From the NCBI GenBank assembly GCA_030530045.1, contig JAUMVS010000013.1, forward strand, positions 1 to 21,702: a DNA stretch of 21,702 bases, read 5' to 3'. This DNA is from Phoenicibacter congonensis. Lineage in GTDB: Bacteria; Actinomycetota; Coriobacteriia; Coriobacteriales; Eggerthellaceae. The translations under genes were made by a program, and so were the position numbers. Each line of letters opens with the position of its first letter. The first letter of the stretch is position 1. The notes beneath the pieces were generated by a model that was given only the letters and a program-made list of their open reading frames with translations, was not told the DNA's origin and made no database searches. This document shows, one piece after another, positions 5,116 through 12,769 of this stretch.

Positions 5116-7980
5116 ATGACAACAATGCGTGAATGCGTTGACTTCCTTGCTAACGAAGTTGGCGCGCGCCCGGTAGGCACCGACGAAGAACAAAAAGCTG
5201 CCCTTCACATAGAAGAGCTTTTCAAGTCTGAAACTAATTTTGACGTTGAGCTCGAAGAATTCGACGCCGTTGGAAATCCAGAAATTTACAGAATCATCCT
5301 TGCAGCCGTGATGGCTTTTGCTGGCATTTTTGCAATTGCGCTTCCAAGCTTTGCAATTGCGTGGCTTGTGCTTGCAATCGCAGCAGCTGCTTTCTTTATT
5401 TGCAATGAACTCGACATTTTCTCACTTGCAAAATACATCGGAAAATCACCAAGCCAAAACGTAGTCGCAGTAAAGACTCCTGATGGCGAACCTGCAGGTG
5501 GAAGACGCAAAAAGATCGTTCTGATTACTAACTACGATTCAGAAAAATGCAAGTTTGAATATGGCGACTCAATTTTTAAATACCTCGGATATGTAAAGAA
5601 ATTCGAGCTTGGAGCTGCTGGCGTTCTTGTTTTGGGATGCTTGATTTCCCTGTTCGCACCAGGAATTTTCTCGACTATTCTCATTGCGATTGGAATCATT
5701 GCTGCTGCCCTTGAAATTGTCACGTTCATCATGCACACAACTGCAAAATACAACGATGGTGCAAACAATAACGCTGCATCAGTTAGTGTCATGCTCGATG
5801 TTGCAAAGCGCATCACCACTGGTGTTTATAGCCCGGGTGGTGACACTCCAGTTATTCACGGCCGCCGCGAGGCCTATCAAGCTGGCGTTGTTCCACAAGG
5901 CGCAAGCGTCGAGTGGGAGGCAGGCGAGAAAAGCTCAATTCCTGCCGACTCCTATGTCGCAAGCCTTTTCTATGATAAATCGCGTGTTGAGGGCTATGAA
6001 CCTCAAGCAGCACCTGCTGATGCAGTGAGCTACGCTTCTGATTCCGCTGCTCCAGTTGACGATTATTATGCAGAGCCAGCATCAATTTATGACGGGCAAG
6101 AACCATATGACGCTCACTACCAGGAGCAAATTTCAGGCGTTAGCGAACCAGTTCAAAACGCTCCTGCTTCTTCAGTGCAAGACGCTTTTGCAGCTGCTGC
6201 TGAAGTTGCTGCTGCGGCTGTTCCAGAGCCTGCTCCAGCAGCTGACCCTTCCGTTCCTTCGTGGTTCTCGGCTGGTTTGCAGAAGGCTGGCAACCGTGGA
6301 AACCAAAATGCGAGTGCAGTCAAAAAGTCGGTCTTTGGCGAGGCTATGGAAAAAGCCGAAGAGTCTCGCGAGGCTGCTGCAGCTCAAGCATCTGCTCCTG
6401 CAACGAACGACCTACAGTCAAAGTTGCAAGCAATTCAAGATGAAATCAAAGGTGCAGAAACTTCTGCTTCTGAACAAATTGCACATGATGCCGATGTTGC
6501 AGTTAAGGTAATCGACAATGAAGTTGCTACCAAGCCAGCACCTGTTGAGGTTGCAAAGCCTGAAGCTCCAGCTCCAGCACCTGTTCCTGCCCCACAAAAT
6601 GGCGGCGTTACTGGCCTTCTTTCAACTTACACTGAAGCAGAAAACTACGAAACTGCAACTGCAAAGGCTCACGAAGCTCACGAGGAAAAGCAGGCAGAAC
6701 CTGCTCCTGCAGTTAACGCACGACGCGTAAATGTTGATTCAATTCCAGCGCTCAGACCTCTCGAGCCAGAGTATGGCGTTGAAATTACCGATGCTGATTA
6801 TCTAAACGAAGGCAGAACCGAACCACTTCAAAAGGTTGACTCTGCAGCTATCCCAGCTGTTCCTTCTGCCCCTGCGCCAACGGCAAGCGCTGCCCATTCG
6901 CATGCAGCTGCGCCAGCGCACAAGAAGCGCGACATCCAGCTTCCTTCTTTAACTGGCGCTTTGAATTCCAAAAAGATTAACGAGAACCTCGAAAAGGAAT
7001 CGGAGCAGAAGAGAAAGAGCGCTGTCGACCGCCTTGGCACCGAGCTTCCTTCTTTAACTGCCGTAATTGACCCTGTCGAGCAGCAAAAAGCTGTGTCTAA
7101 TGTTGGTGCGTTTGGTGTTGGTGAGGCAACTGGCTCATTTGCTCCAATCACCGATGAAGACCTCATTCGTGCAAACGATGGAGACGATGACATCTATGTT
7201 TATGACGCCGACGACTCAGAGCTTTCAGTCGACGCAACTCAATCGGGCGCTGTAGCTGGCCCTGGTTATGTTGACATTCCTGACACTCATGCTGAGTCAA
7301 TCTTTGGCAAACTCTTCAGTAAGAAAAAGAAGACCGACGAAGGTTCATTCTCGGAGTCAATTGGCGTTGACGAAAACTGGGAAGCAAGAAAAGTTGGCAA
7401 GGATCGTGGCGACTGGTCAAGCTTCCAGGACGATGACGATTGGAACGGCGGTGCTGTGATTGTTTCGGCTGATGAAGGTCATGATGAATATGCTCAGCAG
7501 GAAGCTTCACGCGACGCAATTTATCAGTTCACAACTAACGACATTACAGCTGAGGTCTGGTGTGTAGCACTCGGCGCTGAGCTTTCAAACCATTCTGGCA
7601 TGGCGTCCTTTATGGAACATCATGCCGATGAGCTCAAAGGCGCAACATTTATTGTTATGGATGGCTTGGGCGCAGGCGAGATTGCTCTTGTCGAGGAAGA
7701 CGGCGTTTACAAAACACACAAGGTTAACGCTCGCATGAAGAGATGCGCAAGAAATTCCGCGAAGCTCATTGGAAAGAACCTGGGCTCTGCAAGCATGAAT
7801 TGGACGAACTCGATTGCGTCAAAGCTCTACGATCGCGGCTTCAAATGTGTGCATGTAGCAGGCGTCTTGAACGGCAAGCCAGCCTACATGGCCGACAAAC
7901 TCGACAATTCCGATTCTGTAGAGTCAGAGCGTTTGATGGAATCGGCCGACTTCGTCATGGAAATCGTTCGCGACCTTTAG
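5116..7980 (+). CDS. Large membrane protein resembling an inactive M28 peptidase split by a long disordered insert
   Basis: 954 residues from ATG 5116, which has AAAGGG upstream; a TTG at 5101 is in frame but lacks a good site. Residues 1-45 resemble the start of M28 aminopeptidases (FLANEVGARPVGTDEEQKAA). Two membrane segments follow (about 55-100), then a strand ending ITNYDS (N139 where M28 has His), two more membrane segments (about 160-200), and GANNNAAS at 215-222, where the bridging Asp is Asn218. Residues about 240-800 are Ala/Pro/Glu-rich and probably disordered. The last 150 residues resume the fold: ALGAEL (E822 kept, the following metal-ligand Glu is Leu823), VMDGLG (Asp849 kept) and YMADKLD, where the final His is missing. 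So four of five expected zinc ligands are absent by eye alignment. Probably a membrane-anchored binding or scaffold pseudoenzyme; substrate unknown. Confidence 0.7.
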   Translation: MTTMRECVDFLANEVGARPVGTDEEQKAALHIEELFKSETNFDVELEEFDAVGNPEIYRIILAAVMAFAGIFAIALPSFAIAWLVLAIAAAAFFICNELDIFSLAKYIGKSPSQNVVAVKTPDGEPAGGRRKKIVLITNYDSEKCKFEYGDSIFKYLGYVKKFELGAAGVLVLGCLISLFAPGIFSTILIAIGIIAAALEIVTFIMHTTAKYNDGANNNAASVSVMLDVAKRITTGVYSPGGDTPVIHGRREAYQAGVVPQGASVEWEAGEKSSIPADSYVASLFYDKSRVEGYEPQAAPADAVSYASDSAAPVDDYYAEPASIYDGQEPYDAHYQEQISGVSEPVQNAPASSVQDAFAAAAEVAAAAVPEPAPAADPSVPSWFSAGLQKAGNRGNQNASAVKKSVFGEAMEKAEESREAAAAQASAPATNDLQSKLQAIQDEIKGAETSASEQIAHDADVAVKVIDNEVATKPAPVEVAKPEAPAPAPVPAPQNGGVTGLLSTYTEAENYETATAKAHEAHEEKQAEPAPAVNARRVNVDSIPALRPLEPEYGVEITDADYLNEGRTEPLQKVDSAAIPAVPSAPAPTASAAHSHAAAPAHKKRDIQLPSLTGALNSKKINENLEKESEQKRKSAVDRLGTELPSLTAVIDPVEQQKAVSNVGAFGVGEATGSFAPITDEDLIRANDGDDDIYVYDADDSELSVDATQSGAVAGPGYVDIPDTHAESIFGKLFSKKKKTDEGSFSESIGVDENWEARKVGKDRGDWSSFQDDDDWNGGAVIVSADEGHDEYAQQEASRDAIYQFTTNDITAEVWCVALGAELSNHSGMASFMEHHADELKGATFIVMDGLGAGEIALVEEDGVYKTHKVNARMKRCARNSAKLIGKNLGSASMNWTNSIASKLYDRGFKCVHVAGVLNGKPAYMADKLDNSDSVESERLMESADFVMEIVRDL

Positions 7981-7989
7981 GCTAAATTT

Positions 7990-8018
7990 TTCAAACAGCC
8001 TTTCTTTAGTGTTAGAAT
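7990..8018 (+). promoter_or_regulatory. Promoter of rplM-rpsI
   Basis: -35 TTCAAA (7990-7995) and -10 TAGAAT (8013-8018) with a 17-bp spacer. The predicted start near 8025 is just before the leader hairpin. Confidence 0.55.
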
Positions 8019-8025
8019 AGTTAAC

Positions 8026-8058
8026 TGCTAAAAAGAGCCCCGTAATCTGTTTTTAGCA
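8026..8058 (+). promoter_or_regulatory. rplM leader hairpin (possible L13 autoregulatory site)
   Basis: TGCTAAAAA (8026-8034) and TTTTTAGCA (8050-8058) form a perfect 9-bp stem around a 15-base loop. It is at the very 5' end of the predicted rplM transcript and 20 bases before the start codon. L13 leaders that regulate rplM-rpsI are known in other bacteria. This one fits by position, but I did not match it to a known consensus. Confidence 0.5.
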
Positions 8059-8078
8059 AGCATAAAGAAAGGTAAACA

Positions 8079-8513
8079 ATGAAAACTTATAGTGCAAAAC
8101 CTGGTGAGGTCGAGCGTAAGTGGGTCTTGATTGACGCTGAAGGCCAGACTCTTGGTCGTCTTGCAGTTGTTTGTGCAAACATTCTGCGCGGCAAAAACAA
8201 GCCTGAGTACACACCTCATGTAGACACTGGAGATTTTGTCATTGTCGTTAACGCCGAGAAGGTCCAGGTCTCAGGCAAAAAGGCAGAAGACAAAGTTTAC
8301 GGCCATCACACAGGCCATCCTGGTGGACTCAAACAGGAAACATTTAAGGTTGCTATCGAAAAGCATCCTGAAAGAGTTATCGAGAGTGCTGTGAAAGGCA
8401 TGCTTCCAAAGACAACACTTGGAAGAAAGCAGGGCATGAAGCTCAAGGTCTACGCAGGCCCAGAGCATCCACATGCTGCACAGAACCCAACAAAGATAGA
8501 GCTGGAGGGATAG
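8079..8513 (+). CDS. rplM: 50S ribosomal protein L13
   Basis: 144 residues, normal for the family. It starts MKTYSAKPGEVERKWVLIDA and contains GQTLGRLAVVCANILRGKNK, VYGHHTGHPGGLK, and AVKGMLPKTTLGR followed by KVYAGPEHPH, all family signatures. L13 is an early-assembling 50S protein that binds 23S rRNA. Start ATG 8079 follows AGAAAGG. It is followed four bases later by rpsI, the conserved two-gene operon. A perfect hairpin occupies the leader. Confidence 0.97.
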   Translation: MKTYSAKPGEVERKWVLIDAEGQTLGRLAVVCANILRGKNKPEYTPHVDTGDFVIVVNAEKVQVSGKKAEDKVYGHHTGHPGGLKQETFKVAIEKHPERVIESAVKGMLPKTTLGRKQGMKLKVYAGPEHPHAAQNPTKIELEG

Positions 8514-8517
8514 TTAA

Positions 8518-8919
8518 ATGGCAAACACTAATACAGAGGCTAGATACTACGGCACTGGCAGAAGAAAGAATGCTATCGCTCGTGTAACTTTGGTCCCAGG
8601 AACAGGCAAAGTAACTTGCAACGGTCGTGAAGGCGCTGAGTATTTCTCAAGCCAATCACTTCTCGACTTTGCTACTACACCATTCACAGTAACTGGCACA
8701 GAAGGTCACTTCGACGTTATTGCTAGACTCAATGGTGGCGGCGTTGGCGGCCAGAGTGGCGCTCTTCGTCTTGGCATCGCAAGAGCTCTTCTTGAGGCTG
8801 GCGACTACAGAGGCGAACTCAAAAAAGCTGGCTATCTCACAAGAGATGCTCGCGTTGTTGAGAGAAAGAAATACGGCCTGAAAAAGGCTCGCAAACGCCC
8901 ACAGTTCTCAAAGCGTTAA
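8518..8919 (+). CDS. rpsI: 30S ribosomal protein S9
   Basis: 133 residues. The middle contains GRRKNAIARVTLVPGTGK, LNGGGVGGQSGALRLGIARAL and TRDARVVERKKYGLKKARK, and it ends RPQFSKR, the C-terminal tail that reaches the P-site tRNA anticodon. Start ATG 8518 has GGAGGG inside the end of rplM, so the two genes are probably translationally coupled. A strong terminator lies 25 bases after the stop. Confidence 0.97.
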   Translation: MANTNTEARYYGTGRRKNAIARVTLVPGTGKVTCNGREGAEYFSSQSLLDFATTPFTVTGTEGHFDVIARLNGGGVGGQSGALRLGIARALLEAGDYRGELKKAGYLTRDARVVERKKYGLKKARKRPQFSKR

Positions 8920-8944
8920 TTTGCACTTCGCAAATATCAATTAC

Positions 8945-8974
8945 AAAAGCCCTGGTACGCCGGGGCTTTTCTTA
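8945..8974 (+). terminator. Terminator of rplM-rpsI
   Basis: AAAAGCCCTGG (8945-8955) pairs with CCGGGGCTTTT (8960-8970), with one T-G wobble, around a TACG tetraloop. A T-rich stretch follows. The A-run on the 5' side would let it work in both directions. Confidence 0.9.
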
Positions 8975-9040
8975 TTTTTGTTTCAGATGTGTTTTGAAAT
9001 TGTTAAGAATCAATAACAAACGCCCAGCTAACACGTCTAG

Positions 9041-9108
9041 TTCAAGTTCGCCATGGCTAAATGCTAAACTTTGTAAGTAATGACAGTCATTGGTTTTGTT
9101 TTTACAAA
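9041..9108 (+). promoter_or_regulatory. glnN promoter with nested palindromes at the start point
   Basis: A likely promoter is TTCAAG (9041-9046), an 18-bp spacer and the extended -10 TGCTAAACT (-10 hexamer 9065-9070), with transcription starting near 9077. Directly there lies a perfect 13-base palindrome AATGACAGTCATT (9079-9091). It is nested inside a second inverted repeat, TTTGTAA (9070-9076) and TTACAAA (9102-9108). The position over the start point suits a repressor site. The spacing does not match the GlnR consensus TGTNA-N7-TNACA, so the regulator is not identified. Confidence 0.45.
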
Positions 9109-9156
9109 TCCTAAAAAACTTTATCGGACAATCTATTTCATTCATAAGGAGGATTT

Positions 9157-11247
9157 ATGAGCAAGGTAGAAGAAATATACGGTTCGTTAGTTTTTAACCG
9201 AATCACAATGCAGGAATACCTCCCAAGAGGCACCTACAAAGAGCTCATGACAACCATTGACGATGGCGAGCCAATCAACGAAAGCCTCGCTAATGTTGTT
9301 GCTCACGCAATGAAAGAATGGGCTATCGAGAACGGCGCAACTCACTACACACACTGGTTCCAACCTTTGAGTGGCATCACAAGTGAGAAGCACGACAGCT
9401 TCATCGACCCAGTCGACGACAGCCACGTCATCATGCGCTTCTCAGGCAAGGCTCTCATTCAGGGCGAGCCTGATGCTTCATCTTTCCCAAGTGGCGGCCT
9501 TCGTGCAACATTTGAAGCTCGTGGTTACACTGCATGGGATCCAACATCATATGCATTCATCAAAGACGAAGTTCTTTGTATTCCAACAGCTTTCTGCTCC
9601 TACAACGGCGAAGCTCTCGACAAGAAAACTCCTCTTCTTCGAAGCAACAAGGCTCTGAAAGAGCAGGTACAACGCGCACTTGCACTTTTCGGCGAGGACG
9701 TAAAGCACGTTATGCCAACTCTTGGTGCTGAGCAGGAATACTTCCTGATTTCTGAGGAAGATTACAAAAAGCGTCTTGATCTCGTTCTTTGTGGACGCAC
9801 ACTGTTTGGTTACTCACCGTGCAAAGGTCAGGAACTTGAAGAGCACTACTTCGGCGCAATTCGACCAACAGTTTCTGCTTTTATGAAAGAGCTCAATGAA
9901 GAGCTTTGGAAGCTTGGCGTTCCTGCAATGACAAAGCACAACGAAGTTGCACCTTGCCAGCACGAGCTTGCTCCAATGTTTACAAATGTAAACCGTGCTG
10001 TTGACCAAAACCTCATCACAATGGAGCTGATGCGCCTCATCGCTTCACGTCACGGCCTTGTTTGCCTTGAGGAAGAAAAGCCATTCGACCACATCAATGG
10101 TTCTGGTAAGCATAACAACTGGTCAATTTCAGCTGACGGCAAAAACCTGCTTGACCCAGGCGATGACCCAATCGAGAACCTTCGATTCATGGTCGTTCTC
10201 ACTTGCATCGTTCGTGCTGTTGATGAGTACCAAGACTTGCTGCGCATGACAACTGCTAGCGCTGGAAACGATCACCGCTTGGGCGGAGACGAAGCTCCTC
10301 CATCAATCATCTCAATGTTCCTTGGTGACGAGCTTGGCCGCGTTGTAAACGCAATCATTGCTGGCGATGACTACCACAGCAACAGCAACACTAAGCTTGA
10401 CCTGGGCGTTGACGTTCTTCCTAACTTCGATCAGGACAACACTGACCGCAACAGAACAAGCCCATTTGCGTTCACTGGCAACAAGTTTGAGTTCAGAATG
10501 CCTGGTTCAAACCAAAATTTGAGCGACACAAACATGGTTCTCAATGTTGCAATGGCTGACTCGCTGAGCAAGTTTGCTGACGACCTTGAGGGCAAGACTG
10601 GCGACGAGTTCACAGCTGCTTGCAAAGAGTGGATTAGACAAACTCTCACCGAGCATCAACGCATCATCTTCAACGGCGACGGCTATTCCGAGGAATGGGA
10701 GGAAGAAGCAAAGAGACGCGGTCTTTCAAACCTTCCAAACACTGCAAAAGCACTGCCTGCCTATGTTTCAGATAAAGCATATGCGCTCTTTGACAAATTC
10801 AAGGTTCTCAACAAAGAAGAGGTTGATTGTCGCTACAACGTCAAGCTCGAGAAATACTGCAAGATTATGAACATCGAGTGCCGCACAATGAAGCGCATGG
10901 TTCGTCGTGATTACTTGCCAGCTATTGAGGCCTATGCAGCAGAGCTTGCTGAGGAAATCGCTTCAATCGAGAAAGTTCTTGGCGAAGGCAAAGCAGCTGG
11001 ACAACGCAAACGCTTCGAGCAAATTGCTACTGGCGCCGAGAAGATTCACGAGCTTTGCGACCTGCTTCACGTTAAGCATCATGAGGCACGCGACCTTGAG
11101 GACGCACAAGAGAAGGCTGATATGTACGCCGACATCGTAATTCCTATCATGAAGGACCTCAGAGCACAGGTTGACGAGCTTGAGATCATCACCGATCGCA
11201 AATATTGGCCATGCCCAACCTACAACGAGATTCTTTTCTACGCGTAG
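9157..11247 (+). CDS. glnN: Glutamine synthetase type III
   Basis: 696 residues, in the 690-730 range of the GSIII family and much longer than GSI or GSII. It makes glutamine from glutamate, ammonia and ATP in the cytoplasm. Family features seen: LPRGTYKELMTTIDDGEPIN near the N-terminus, the catalytic region GAEQEYFLIS (about 188-197), APMFTNVNRAVDQNLITMEL, and KPFDHINGSGKHNNWSIS (about 310-327), then RTSPFAFTGNKFEFRMPGS (about 431-449). The long helical C-terminal domain is also normal for GSIII. Start ATG follows AAGGAGG. It stands alone: no glnB, amtB or glnR-like gene is adjacent, and a terminator follows. Palindromes at the promoter suggest nitrogen-linked control, which is inference. 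Confidence 0.95.
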   Translation: MSKVEEIYGSLVFNRITMQEYLPRGTYKELMTTIDDGEPINESLANVVAHAMKEWAIENGATHYTHWFQPLSGITSEKHDSFIDPVDDSHVIMRFSGKALIQGEPDASSFPSGGLRATFEARGYTAWDPTSYAFIKDEVLCIPTAFCSYNGEALDKKTPLLRSNKALKEQVQRALALFGEDVKHVMPTLGAEQEYFLISEEDYKKRLDLVLCGRTLFGYSPCKGQELEEHYFGAIRPTVSAFMKELNEELWKLGVPAMTKHNEVAPCQHELAPMFTNVNRAVDQNLITMELMRLIASRHGLVCLEEEKPFDHINGSGKHNNWSISADGKNLLDPGDDPIENLRFMVVLTCIVRAVDEYQDLLRMTTASAGNDHRLGGDEAPPSIISMFLGDELGRVVNAIIAGDDYHSNSNTKLDLGVDVLPNFDQDNTDRNRTSPFAFTGNKFEFRMPGSNQNLSDTNMVLNVAMADSLSKFADDLEGKTGDEFTAACKEWIRQTLTEHQRIIFNGDGYSEEWEEEAKRRGLSNLPNTAKALPAYVSDKAYALFDKFKVLNKEEVDCRYNVKLEKYCKIMNIECRTMKRMVRRDYLPAIEAYAAELAEEIASIEKVLGEGKAAGQRKRFEQIATGAEKIHELCDLLHVKHHEARDLEDAQEKADMYADIVIPIMKDLRAQVDELEIITDRKYWPCPTYNEILFYA

Positions 11248-11316
11248 GAATTAAACACTAGGAAGAGCCCTCCAAATTAAAGATCTTCCTTTTGACTCAC
11301 AGAACTTTGCAGAACA

Positions 11317-11347
11317 GCCGCCGAGTGTAACAGCTCGGCGGTCTTTT
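11317..11347 (+). terminator. Terminator of glnN
   Basis: CCGCCGAG (11318-11325) pairs with CTCGGCGG (11334-11341), extended by one G-T wobble, around an 8-base loop and followed by TCTTTT. GC-rich stem plus T-run, about 70 bp after the glnN stop. Confidence 0.9.
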
Positions 11348-11476
11348 GCGCTTAAGTAAAATATTCAACCTTTTGCAAATCATTCAAATTGAAGTCATAA
11401 AATAGAAAAACAATATTTAAATTAATGTCAAACTTCATTGATTGACATCGTGTTAGAGATCGAGAAAGGACGAAGA

Positions 11477-12406
11477 ATGCCAGCAGTACCAGAGCAAGAG
11501 TTCATTTGGAAAAACGGAGAGCTAATTCCATGGGCAGAGGCAACGACACACGTTTTGTCGCACTCCCTGCACTACGGAAGCGGCGTTTTCGAGGGTTTGA
11601 GAATGTACAAAGACCCAGACAGCGACAGGTCAATGGTGTTCCGTCTCTATGATCACATGGTTCGCTTGCACAACAGCGCAAAAATTGCAAAGATGGATTT
11701 GCAATTCTCAGTTGACGAGCTCGTTGACGCAACTCTCGAGCTTTGCCGCGCAAACAACCTCAAGAGCGCATACATTCGCCCACTCGTTTATCGCGGCTAC
11801 GGCACAATGGGCGTTGACCCAACTGGTTCACCAACCGACGTTATCATCGCAGCTTGGCCTTGGGAAGCCTACCTCGGCGACGACGCTCTTGCAAAGGGCA
11901 TCAAGATGGGCACTTCTTCATGGCGCCAGCGTTCTGTAAACGCAATTCCACCTGCTGTAAAAGCAACGGCTTCCTACTTCAACAGCCTTCTTGCAAAGCT
12001 CGAGGCTAAAGAGCACGGCTACGAAGAGGCAGTAATGCTCAACGAAGCTGGCAAAGTTTGCGAAGGCACAGGCGAGAACCTCTTTATCGTCAAGAACGGC
12101 GTTTTGAAGACTCCTCCAATTTCTGACGGTCTTCTCGAGGGCATCACTCGCGACAGCGTAATCCATGTTGCAGCTGACCTCGACATTCCTTTCGAATTCA
12201 GCTCACTTGTTAGAAGCGACCTCTACACTGCTGATGAAGTATTCCTGACAGGCAGTGCTGCTGAGCTCACTCCAGTCGCTGAAATCGACGGCATCCAAAT
12301 TGGCAGCGGCGCTCGCGGTCCTGTTACCGAGAAGCTTCAGAAGCAATTCTTCGAGGTTCTTTGGGGTCATGTAAACGCTCACGCTGACTGGAATTTTGAG
12401 ATTTAA
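11477..12406 (+). CDS. ilvE: Branched-chain amino acid aminotransferase
   Basis: 309 residues from ATG 11477, preceded by GAAAGGA; an in-frame TTG 39 bases upstream has no good site and adds residues absent from the family. A PLP-dependent fold type IV enzyme that interconverts leucine, isoleucine and valine with their 2-oxo acids using glutamate or 2-oxoglutarate. Signatures are FIWKNGELIPWAEATTHVLS, LHYGSGVFEGLRMY, PLVYRGYGTMG, the PLP lysine Lys162 in AVKATASYFNS, and EAVMLNEAGKVCEGTGENLF. Late in the protein SDGLLEGITRDSV and TGSAAELTPV are standard for IlvE. It lies between a terminator and the regulator gene, so it is probably monocistronic. No T-box or attenuator was seen in the 130 bp between the glnN terminator and the start. 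Confidence 0.94.
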   Translation: MPAVPEQEFIWKNGELIPWAEATTHVLSHSLHYGSGVFEGLRMYKDPDSDRSMVFRLYDHMVRLHNSAKIAKMDLQFSVDELVDATLELCRANNLKSAYIRPLVYRGYGTMGVDPTGSPTDVIIAAWPWEAYLGDDALAKGIKMGTSSWRQRSVNAIPPAVKATASYFNSLLAKLEAKEHGYEEAVMLNEAGKVCEGTGENLFIVKNGVLKTPPISDGLLEGITRDSVIHVAADLDIPFEFSSLVRSDLYTADEVFLTGSAAELTPVAEIDGIQIGSGARGPVTEKLQKQFFEVLWGHVNAHADWNFEI

Positions 12407-12452
12407 TTGGTGCCACGCGCCAAACTTGACACGCATCTAGCGGCGTGTTTTC
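12407..12452 (+). terminator. Probable terminator region of ilvE (two hairpins)
   Basis: Directly after the ilvE stop, TTGGTGC (12407-12413) and GCGCCAA (12417-12423) can pair with one wobble. A second stem, GACACGC (12428-12434) with GCGTGTT (12443-12449), is followed by TTCT. The second is terminator-like but the T-run is short. It overlaps the upstream part of the next gene's promoter. Confidence 0.45.
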
Positions 12453-12461
12453 TGTTATAAC
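12453..12461 (+). promoter_or_regulatory. Extended -10 promoter placing the start point at the ATG
   Basis: TGTTATAAC is an extended -10 (TG, one base, then TATAAC at 12456-12461). Only six bases separate it from ATG 12468, so transcription should start at or next to the initiation codon. There is no ribosome-binding site in between, consistent with a leaderless mRNA. A TTGACA at 12426-12431 is too far away (24 bp) to be its -35. Confidence 0.5.
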
Positions 12462-12467
12462 CAAATA

Positions 12468-12758
12468 ATGGATAAAAAAGAACAGATTGATACCCTCGTT
12501 GATTTGCTCGTTCGGGCAGACAACGAGGGTTTTGTTCGTAACCTGCTAGAGGACCTTTTTACCTACAAAGAAATCGGTGACCTCGCTTCACGCCTAAACG
12601 TCGCACTGCTTCTCGACAACGGTGTTTCCTATTCAGAAATCGAAAAGCAAACAGGCGCTTCTGCCACAACAATCGCCCGCGTTTCAAAATGCTTGAATCA
12701 CGGCGCCGGCGGCTATCAAGAAGCAATTCGCATTCTCAAAGATAAATCTGTGGAATAA
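12468..12758 (+). CDS. YerC/YecD family TrpR-related DNA-binding protein
   Basis: 96 residues. The family pattern is clear: N-terminal helices (QIDTLVDLLVRADNEGFVRN), LEDLFTYKEIGDLASRLNVA, then the TrpR-type helix-turn-helix VSYSEIEKQTGASATTIARV and SKCLNHGAGGYQEAI. These are small regulators of the TrpR/YerC superfamily. The ligand and targets of the YerC type are mostly unknown, so no tryptophan role should be assumed. The putative start point coincides with the ATG and no Shine-Dalgarno sequence is present, so it is probably translated from a leaderless transcript. It converges with the comF-like gene, with only 11 bases between stops and no obvious terminator in the gap. Confidence 0.88.
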   Translation: MDKKEQIDTLVDLLVRADNEGFVRNLLEDLFTYKEIGDLASRLNVALLLDNGVSYSEIEKQTGASATTIARVSKCLNHGAGGYQEAIRILKDKSVE

Positions 12759-12769
12759 AGCAGCGCAAA

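Noticed and set aside
6056..6730. Leucine-rich open frames overlapping the M28-like gene
   Set aside because: These are alternate-frame shadows of the Ala/Pro/Glu-rich insert.
9000..9019. TTGTTA and TAACAA inverted repeat before glnN
   Set aside because: Short arms in AT-rich DNA, upstream of the likely promoter; not distinguishable from chance.
11348..11476. T-box or leucine attenuator before ilvE
   Set aside because: Only about 130 bp are available and there is no T-box sequence (GGGTGGNACCGCG) or leucine-codon leader. A TTGACA at 11442 has no -10 at the right distance.
12426..12431. TTGACA as -35 of the YerC-like gene
   Set aside because: The spacer to TATAAC would be 24 bp, too long for a sigma-70 promoter.
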